Positions 15,497 through 19,858 of a DNA stretch of 19,858 bases are shown here, piece after piece. The stretch is from Cryomorphaceae bacterium (lineage in GTDB: Bacteria; Bacteroidota; Bacteroidia; Flavobacteriales_G; Salibacteraceae), in NCBI GenBank assembly GCA_003564735.1, contig PXEK01000044.1:1-19858 (forward strand), given 5' to 3'. Numbering within the stretch: the stretch's first letter is position 1; every line of letters begins with the position of its first letter. The notes beneath the pieces were generated by a model that had not been told where the DNA came from, ran no database searches, and was given only the letters and a program-made list of their open reading frames with translations. A program made the translations under genes and the position numbers.

Positions 15497-17191
15497 ATGG
15501 CAGGTGGAAAAGAAACCCCGAGGCAGAAGATGATTGGTATGATGTACCTCGTTCTTCTCGCCCTTCTTGCAATGAACGTGTCTAAAGAGGTTTTAACGGC
15601 ATTCGTGGTAATTAACGGTGCAATGGAGAAAACTAATTCGGCATTTTCTGCGCAGAATGACAGAACCATGAACGAGTTCCAGAAGCAAAATCAAATGGAT
15701 CCCGAAAAAGTGGGGCCTTGGCTTCAGCGGGCTGAAAATGTGACAAATTCGGCTTTGGCGACTATCGACCACATCGAATACCTCAAGAAAGCGATCATCG
15801 CCCGAACCGAAATGGGTGGTAAAGATAATGATGACGCCATCGAGCGTTATATCGCCAAACAAACAGCAGAAGGCATTCCTGAAGCGGAAGTTTGGGACTT
15901 GGGCCTGGCAGAAGCTAAAGATAGCTACGATGGTGCAACAAGAATTTTAATTGGTTCCGATGCGGCTAGCCCAAAAGATGTTCCTATGTCGGCGATCGAA
16001 CTCAGAGAAAAAATTCAAAATTTTATAGAAACAGCGACAAATGAAATACCCGCAAGATCGCGAGGAGACTTTGATGCGGGTATAACGTTTGATGATGTGC
16101 AGGTTTCCCGAAGCGGTGAAACGCAGTCATGGGAAGCCGGTAATTTTTATCATGTTCCTTTGGCGGCCGTTATTACAAATCTAACGCGTCTGCAAGCGGA
16201 CATTAAAAAGGCTCAAGCCGATGCCCTTACACTGCTTATGATGAATATCAGCGCTCAAGATTTTAAGTTTGACGAAATTGCCGTAAAGGTAATTCCAAAC
16301 TCAAACTACGTTGTAATTGGAGATTCATTTAAGGCTGATGTGATTGTGGCTGCTTACAGCACCACAGAACAACCGCAAATGATTGTTGGATCGGGTGTGG
16401 ATACCGCTGATGGAAAAATGGAGGTAATCAACCCAATGGAAGACACCGATCGGGTTCGAGTAGAAAACGGCGTGGCTAAGTATGGTTACAAAGTCGCTTC
16501 AGAAGGCGAAGTAGAATGGGGCGGCGTAATTCGTTTAAGAAAACCGGGCGGTGGAGCAGAAGACTTCATAAGTTATCCGTTTAGTCACAGTTTTATTGCA
16601 GCTAAACCGTCTACAGTTGTTTCCCCAACTAAGATGAACGTGGTTTACAGAGGCTTAGATAACCCCATTGATGTATCAGTGGCAGGATTTTCAGCTTCTA
16701 AGGTTAAAGCAACTACGACCAACGGAACACTGACCCAAAAAGGTCCCGGGCAATATGAACTAAAACCGGGTAAAGGTGCAATTTGTAAGGTTTCCGTATC
16801 CGTTGAAACTGAAGATGGTACAAGACAAATGGGTGAGCCGTTCGAATTTAGGGTAAAGAACATACCAAAACCCGAACCATTCTTTGCCGGTCAAACCGGC
16901 TCAGGGGCAGTTCCAAGCGGTGCTCTAAAACAACAAACCGATGTCAAAGCCATACTCCAGGATTTCGACTTTGAAGGTGTAAAATACAATGTTGTTGAGT
17001 TTACAATTAACGTGAACAAAGGTGGTCGTATCACCAATTTAACTTCAAACAGCAATAAACTTACATCTCAACAAAAAAGTTTACTAGGTAACTTGGCGCG
17101 AGGTGATCAAATGCAAGTTCGAAACATTTGGGCTGTTGGTCCGGATGGCCAACGCAAAAGTCTATCGCCAATAGTTCTGGATGTAAGATAA
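15497..17191 (+). CDS. gldM: Type IX secretion/gliding motor protein GldM (PorM)
   Basis: GldM has one inner-membrane helix inserted in the GldL pentamer and a long periplasmic shaft of four domains that reaches toward the GldK/GldN ring. The N-terminus MAGGKETPRQKMIGMMYLVL is nearly diagnostic; the single helix spans about residues 11-28, and the conserved NVSKEVLTAF follows. Periplasmic segments in order include a helical first domain (to about residue 230), then beta-rich domains with GDSFKADVIVAAYS, the FRVKNIPKP linker to the last domain, and a C-terminal VGPDGQRKSLSPIVL. The 564 residues exceed the roughly 515 of the characterised GldM and PorM, so there may be insertions in the shaft. 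The start is fixed by the conserved first residues. It is followed by a hairpin and gldN. Confidence 0.97.
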   Translation: MAGGKETPRQKMIGMMYLVLLALLAMNVSKEVLTAFVVINGAMEKTNSAFSAQNDRTMNEFQKQNQMDPEKVGPWLQRAENVTNSALATIDHIEYLKKAIIARTEMGGKDNDDAIERYIAKQTAEGIPEAEVWDLGLAEAKDSYDGATRILIGSDAASPKDVPMSAIELREKIQNFIETATNEIPARSRGDFDAGITFDDVQVSRSGETQSWEAGNFYHVPLAAVITNLTRLQADIKKAQADALTLLMMNISAQDFKFDEIAVKVIPNSNYVVIGDSFKADVIVAAYSTTEQPQMIVGSGVDTADGKMEVINPMEDTDRVRVENGVAKYGYKVASEGEVEWGGVIRLRKPGGGAEDFISYPFSHSFIAAKPSTVVSPTKMNVVYRGLDNPIDVSVAGFSASKVKATTTNGTLTQKGPGQYELKPGKGAICKVSVSVETEDGTRQMGEPFEFRVKNIPKPEPFFAGQTGSGAVPSGALKQQTDVKAILQDFDFEGVKYNVVEFTINVNKGGRITNLTSNSNKLTSQQKSLLGNLARGDQMQVRNIWAVGPDGQRKSLSPIVLDVR

Positions 17192-17193
17192 CT

Positions 17194-17222
17194 ATAGTTC
17201 TGGCGATTAGCCATAGGACTAT
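17194..17222 (+). other. Hairpin in the gldM-gldN spacer
   Basis: ATAGTTCT (17194-17201) pairs with AGGACTAT (17215-17222) including one G-U, then GGC (17202-17204) pairs with GCC (17210-17212) around a GATTA loop, with a two-base bulge. It fills most of the 46-nt spacer, starts right after the gldM stop and has no T-run. An mRNA processing or stability element is possible. Confidence 0.45.
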
Positions 17223-17237
17223 TTAAATACCTCAATT

Positions 17238-18110
17238 ATGACAAAACTAAAATTCATTTTCCTCGCTCTCCTCAGTGTTTCCCTTTGGACAGGAGAAACT
17301 ACAGCGCAGGTTTTAGACCCATCGGAAGCACCACTGGACGGTGTATATTCCAAATCCAAAAACAATGCAAACCGCAAGCCGATACCCTACGTGAAGTTAC
17401 GTGAAGCTGACGTTATGTGGCTAAAGCGAACTTGGCGAATTGTAGATATGGAGGAGAAAATGAACCAGGTTTTCTATTACCCTAAAAAGCCCACACAAGG
17501 CCGAAAGAACTTTGTTCAAATCATAATGGATGCTATTATGGAAGAAGGAAGTTTACAGCCCTACGCAGCATCAGTAGATGGTACAGAAAACGATATGTTC
17601 CAAGTACCTATGACGCCTGAAGAAGTAGGAGAGGTTTTCGTATATAAATCTACATTTGCAGATATAGATGAACAAGGTAATACCATAGATACTGAGGTGG
17701 AAAATGAAATCCCGTTATCTGAAATTACGAAATTCAAAATTAAGGAAGAGGTTTTCTTTGATAATGAGCGGTCAGTTCTCGAATTTAGAATTTTGGGAAT
17801 TGCCCCAATTGTTCCAAAAATCGATGCCGACGGTGAAGTTGAGGGATACCAAGAGGAATTTTGGATTTATTTTCCCGAGGCTCGCTTCGTTTTTGCAGAG
17901 AACGAGGTCTTCAATCGTCAAAATGATGTACATAGAATGACATATGACGATTTATTTTGGAAGCGGATGTTCGCATCACGTGTCGTGAAAGAGTCAAATG
18001 TATATGACAGAAAATTGGAAGATTACCTCTCCCCTATGGACGCTTTATTAGAAGCAGAAGAAATTGAGAGAACTATTTTCAACTTTGAACATGACCTTTG
18101 GAGTTTCTAA
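17238..18110 (+). CDS. gldN: Type IX secretion periplasmic ring protein GldN (PorN)
   Basis: GldN is the soluble periplasmic partner of GldK in the ring that couples the GldLM motor to the outer-membrane translocon. The 290-residue protein begins with a cleavable signal peptide (MTKLKFIFLALLSVSLWTGETTAQ, cleavage near residue 23). Family features follow: VLDPSEAPLDGVYSKS, the segment READVMWLKRTWRIVDMEEKMN, then YYPKKPTQGR and a WIYFPEARFVFAENEVFN strand, and toward the end MTYDDLFWKRMFASRVVKE. It is the last of four co-directional genes gldK-gldL-gldM-gldN and is followed 28 nt later by an intrinsic terminator. Single-copy here; some species carry a paralogue (gldO), and none is seen next to it. 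Confidence 0.96.
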   Translation: MTKLKFIFLALLSVSLWTGETTAQVLDPSEAPLDGVYSKSKNNANRKPIPYVKLREADVMWLKRTWRIVDMEEKMNQVFYYPKKPTQGRKNFVQIIMDAIMEEGSLQPYAASVDGTENDMFQVPMTPEEVGEVFVYKSTFADIDEQGNTIDTEVENEIPLSEITKFKIKEEVFFDNERSVLEFRILGIAPIVPKIDADGEVEGYQEEFWIYFPEARFVFAENEVFNRQNDVHRMTYDDLFWKRMFASRVVKESNVYDRKLEDYLSPMDALLEAEEIERTIFNFEHDLWSF

Positions 18111-18137
18111 AGCCTTAACATCATATATTTTTACTAC

Positions 18138-18165
18138 AAGCTCTCAATTTTGAGAGCTTTTTTTT
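18138..18165 (+). terminator. Intrinsic terminator after gldN
   Basis: AAGCTCTC (18138-18145) pairs with GAGAGCTT (18152-18159) around a short AATTTT loop and runs straight into eight T (18158-18165). It ends the porP-gldN transcription unit. Confidence 0.88.
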
Positions 18166-18338
18166 GTTCAAAATTCTCCTCTCCGGCAAATAGTGGAGGT
18201 TCCGGTGTTGAAAAATTCTTATTAAATCATATCCTGAAAACCATGTCTCACGTTTTAAAAACGACCAGAGGAAACACATCGCAGAAAATTACACTTTGAT
18301 TAAACAATACCATACATTACTCCTATACATTTTACACC

Positions 18339-18956
18339 TTATAACTTCTCCTTTGCAGCTTTTTGCCCGCGGTACAGCTTTATCCAATTCAAGAAACCGA
18401 AAACGACAATAATCAGATAAACCAAAAACAAAAGAGCGGTTAAATACAATTCGGATTTGTACATAAGCACAACGCCCGCCGTGTTAACAACAATCCAATA
18501 CAGCCAATTTTCCAAATACTTTTGTGTAACCATCCAAGTTGTAACTAATGCTCCAACAGTAGTAAACGAATCCAAATACGGGAACAACTCTAAGGTGAAA
18601 TAGTCCAATAAAAAACCTCCGCCAACAGTTCCGGTTAGAATAATGCCTCCAAAAATTAAATTTCTCCTTACCCCTGCCCGCATAATAGGTGCGGGATTAT
18701 TGTCATTGTCACCTCCATATTTCCATTTGTAGAAACCGTAAACGGTAGTACCAAAATAATACACCTGTAAAACCACCTCAGCCCAAAGTTGGTTTTCGGC
18801 AAAAATCAAGAAGTACAACGTCACACTAATCAGCGAAAAAAACCAGCACCAAATACTTTCGAATACAACGAGTATTAAGTAAAAAAGTCCTGCAAAAACG
18901 GCTACCGACTCAATCAGGGTAACGGAATCCAACACGGCATGCCAATCAACGGTCAT
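18339..18956 (-). CDS. pnuC: PnuC-family vitamin/nucleoside transporter
   Basis: PnuC proteins are inner-membrane facilitators for nicotinamide riboside; close relatives (PnuT, PnuX) carry thiamine or riboflavin. I chose the ATG at 18956 (205 residues, MTVDWHAV) over the one at 18980, because it leaves an 11-nt overlap with the upstream gene and begins just before the first helix. About six to seven membrane segments are visible. The substrate-site signature region reads VYYFGTTVYGFYKWKYGG, corresponding to the YxxxxxYGWWxW region of PnuC. The upstream overlapping gene encodes a thiamine-binding-type protein, which hints that the substrate could be thiamine (PnuT) rather than nicotinamide riboside. 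No NadR-like kinase gene lies in the window. No clear terminator follows; the stretch to gldN holds only the gldN terminator. Confidence 0.9.
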   Translation of the reverse strand: MTVDWHAVLDSVTLIESVAVFAGLFYLILVVFESIWCWFFSLISVTLYFLIFAENQLWAEVVLQVYYFGTTVYGFYKWKYGGDNDNNPAPIMRAGVRRNLIFGGIILTGTVGGGFLLDYFTLELFPYLDSFTTVGALVTTWMVTQKYLENWLYWIVVNTAGVVLMYKSELYLTALLFLVYLIIVVFGFLNWIKLYRGQKAAKEKL

Positions 18957-19215
18957 CCCATTTCGTTTCCTTAATATCACTGTTCAGCACCTTCATGACG
19001 ACGGCAACCTTATCGAAAAAATCTTCATAAATGGATTTAATGCAGCTATTCACGGCCTTTGTTGTCTCTTCAAACTCACCCTGAATTCGCGTACTTGACG
19101 GATTTGTCGAAATACTTAGGTCTTTATAATTCCGTATTTCACTAAGGAATTTATCAATTACCGGAATATAATCACGAGAAAGAGGGTACATACTCACTTC
19201 AATAGTAACAATCAT
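18946..19215 (-). CDS. Thiamine-binding protein of the MTH1187/YkoF family
   Basis: This is a small cytoplasmic ferredoxin-like-fold protein of the family formerly called DUF77; YkoF of Bacillus binds thiamine and its pyrimidine precursor HMP. I set the start at 19215 (89 residues, MIVTIEVSMYPLSRDYIPVI). The longer open frame to 19290 would put a well-formed promoter inside the coding region, and its extra 25 residues do not resemble the family. The YPLSxDYIPxIDxFL segment, then ISTNPSSTRIQGEFEE, are typical of Bacteroidota members. It overlaps pnuC by 11 nt, so the two are co-translated. No TPP riboswitch motifs (CUGAGA and partner) fit in the leader of about 12 nt. Function in thiamine or precursor trafficking is inferred from family and neighbour. 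Confidence 0.85.
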   Translation of the reverse strand: MIVTIEVSMYPLSRDYIPVIDKFLSEIRNYKDLSISTNPSSTRIQGEFEETTKAVNSCIKSIYEDFFDKVAVVMKVLNSDIKETKWDDR

Positions 19216-19233
19216 AGTTTCATTATTAATCAA

Positions 19234-19262
19234 CAAAGGTAAGCGGAACAAAGGGTCTGCAA
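19234..19262 (-). promoter_or_regulatory. Bacteroidota-type promoter for the thiamine-binding protein-pnuC pair
   Basis: On the minus strand TTG (19262-19260), an 18-nt spacer and TACCTTTG (19241-19234) match the phylum's promoter exactly. Transcription would begin near 19228. This decides the start of the gene at 19215. Confidence 0.78.
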
Positions 19263-19343
19263 GAATAACACAACATAAAATGTGATTCATTCGTTATGCA
19301 CAATCACGGCACAAACGGTAAAATGCATAACTTCGCAACGTAT

Positions 19344-19858
19344 ATGAAAAAACTACTACTCCTTCTCTTTTTTGCGGGTAATTTGGCTACGGTGAAGGCT
19401 CAATTCAGTATAGCCGATTCAGTTATTAATGCTCCGCTCATTGATATGTCTTACGCGTTCCAAATTCCCGGCGGAGACTTAAGTGCTCGTTTTGGTGTCA
19501 ACTCCAACATGGGTCTTTCCGTATTTTATAAAACCAAAAAAAACCGCCTTTACGGGATAGGAACATCATTTATTTTCAGTAGTAATGTTCGAGAAACGGA
19601 TATGATTGAAACCTATCAAGATAAAGATGAAATTCCTTTAGGTTTATCGGGACTGCCGGCGGATATATTCTTTTACCAGCGCGGTTTTACCTTAGAGGCC
19701 AAGGTTGGTCAAGTTTTTTCAACCGGTATTGACAACCCTAACAGTGGCTTTATGGTGATACTTGGTGCGGGCATTATGCAGCATAACATAAGAATTGAAG
19801 ACGACAATGCCGATATTCCCATGATGAACTTTAGGCAAAACAAAAAAGGATATGACCG
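19344..19858 (+). CDS. Outer-membrane beta-barrel protein (5' part, cut by window end)
   Basis: The frame opens at ATG 19344 and is still open at the window end after 171 codons. A signal peptide is clear (MKKLLLLLFFAGNLATVKA, cleavage near residue 19-20). The mature part reads like a beta-barrel: APLIDMSYAFQIPGGDLSAR, then FGVNSNMGLSVFYKTKKN, alternating Gly/aromatic strands (GIGTSFIFSS), a loop with DIFFYQRGF, and a strand-rich NPNSGFMVILGAGIMQHNIRI. It resembles a conserved Bacteroidota outer-membrane family of unknown function that I recognise only by flavour, so I give no gene name. It is divergent from the thiamine-binding protein gene. A weak TAACTTCG at 19328-19335 might be its -7 element, but no TTG is found at the right distance. 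Confidence 0.8.
   Translation, partial: MKKLLLLLFFAGNLATVKAQFSIADSVINAPLIDMSYAFQIPGGDLSARFGVNSNMGLSVFYKTKKNRLYGIGTSFIFSSNVRETDMIETYQDKDEIPLGLSGLPADIFFYQRGFTLEAKVGQVFSTGIDNPNSGFMVILGAGIMQHNIRIEDDNADIPMMNFRQNKKGYD

Noticed and set aside
16886..16900. GCCGGT-CAA-ACCGGC hairpin in gldM
   Set aside because: Only 6 bp inside coding sequence with no T-run or other signal; likely chance.
17389..17408. TACGTGAAG direct repeat with 10-bp period in gldN
   Set aside because: It is short, out of frame with itself, and inside a conserved coding segment; chance is sufficient.
18166..18338. Possible small gene or pseudogene between gldN terminator and pnuC
   Set aside because: Frames on both strands are short and broken, and no motif is recognisable.
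19216..19290. N-terminal 25-codon extension of the thiamine-binding protein
   Set aside because: A full promoter (19234-19262) lies inside it, and family members begin at the residue encoded at 19215.
19216..19343. TPP riboswitch upstream of the thiamine-related pair
   Set aside because: The intergenic space is only 128 nt, the predicted leader about 12 nt, and the conserved TPP motifs are absent.

Overview
The window looks like a chromosomal segment of a Bacteroidota bacterium, most likely a marine or freshwater member of Flavobacteriia or a close relative. Four things point there: a complete type IX secretion core cluster (porP-like, gldK, gldL, gldM, gldN), a group found only in Bacteroidota; promoter-like sites of the Bacteroidota form (TTG, about 18-19 nt, TAnnTTTG); starts that mostly lack Shine-Dalgarno sequences; and a gene order sigma-54 activator - lptE - conserved hypothetical - secG - groES - groEL that fits this phylum. 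I see no insertion sequence, phage gene, CRISPR array, tRNA or rRNA. The segment reads as stable core genome.

Layout. Bases 1-864 hold the 3' end of prfB (release factor 2, + strand). It converges on groS-groL (minus strand), and a bidirectional terminator lies between them at about 925-960. Next, also on the minus strand, is an apparent five-gene operon transcribed from a promoter at about 8058-8087: miaB (8009-6549), a receiver-less sigma-54 activator (6423-5152), lptE (start probably 4999), an acidic conserved hypothetical protein (4485-3541) and secG (3536-3186), closed by a terminator at 3125-3158. The 501-nt divergent spacer 8010-8510 carries promoters for miaB and topA and otherwise no gene I can support.

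From 8511 rightward on the + strand come topA and, starting on the next base after its stop codon, an arginase-fold protein that has lost several metal ligands. Then come porP/sprF, gldK, gldL, gldM and gldN (12171-18110), closed by a terminator at 18138-18165. GldL and GldM form the proton-driven inner-membrane motor, GldK (lipoprotein) and GldN the periplasmic ring attached to the outer membrane, and the PorP/SprF protein is an outer-membrane partner. GldK has its own well-formed promoter, so the motor/ring genes can be expressed separately from porP.

The right end has a small minus-strand operon (a YkoF/MTH1187-type thiamine-binding protein overlapping a PnuC-family transporter), and, divergent from it, the first 171 codons of an outer-membrane beta-barrel protein cut by the window edge.

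The most interesting items are the apparent arginase-fold pseudoenzyme locked to topA and placed just before the secretion genes, a perfect 14-bp palindrome inside topA, an unusual groES leader (strong Shine-Dalgarno placed too far upstream, with an A/T-only hairpin in between), and a 21-bp-spaced direct repeat in front of porP.
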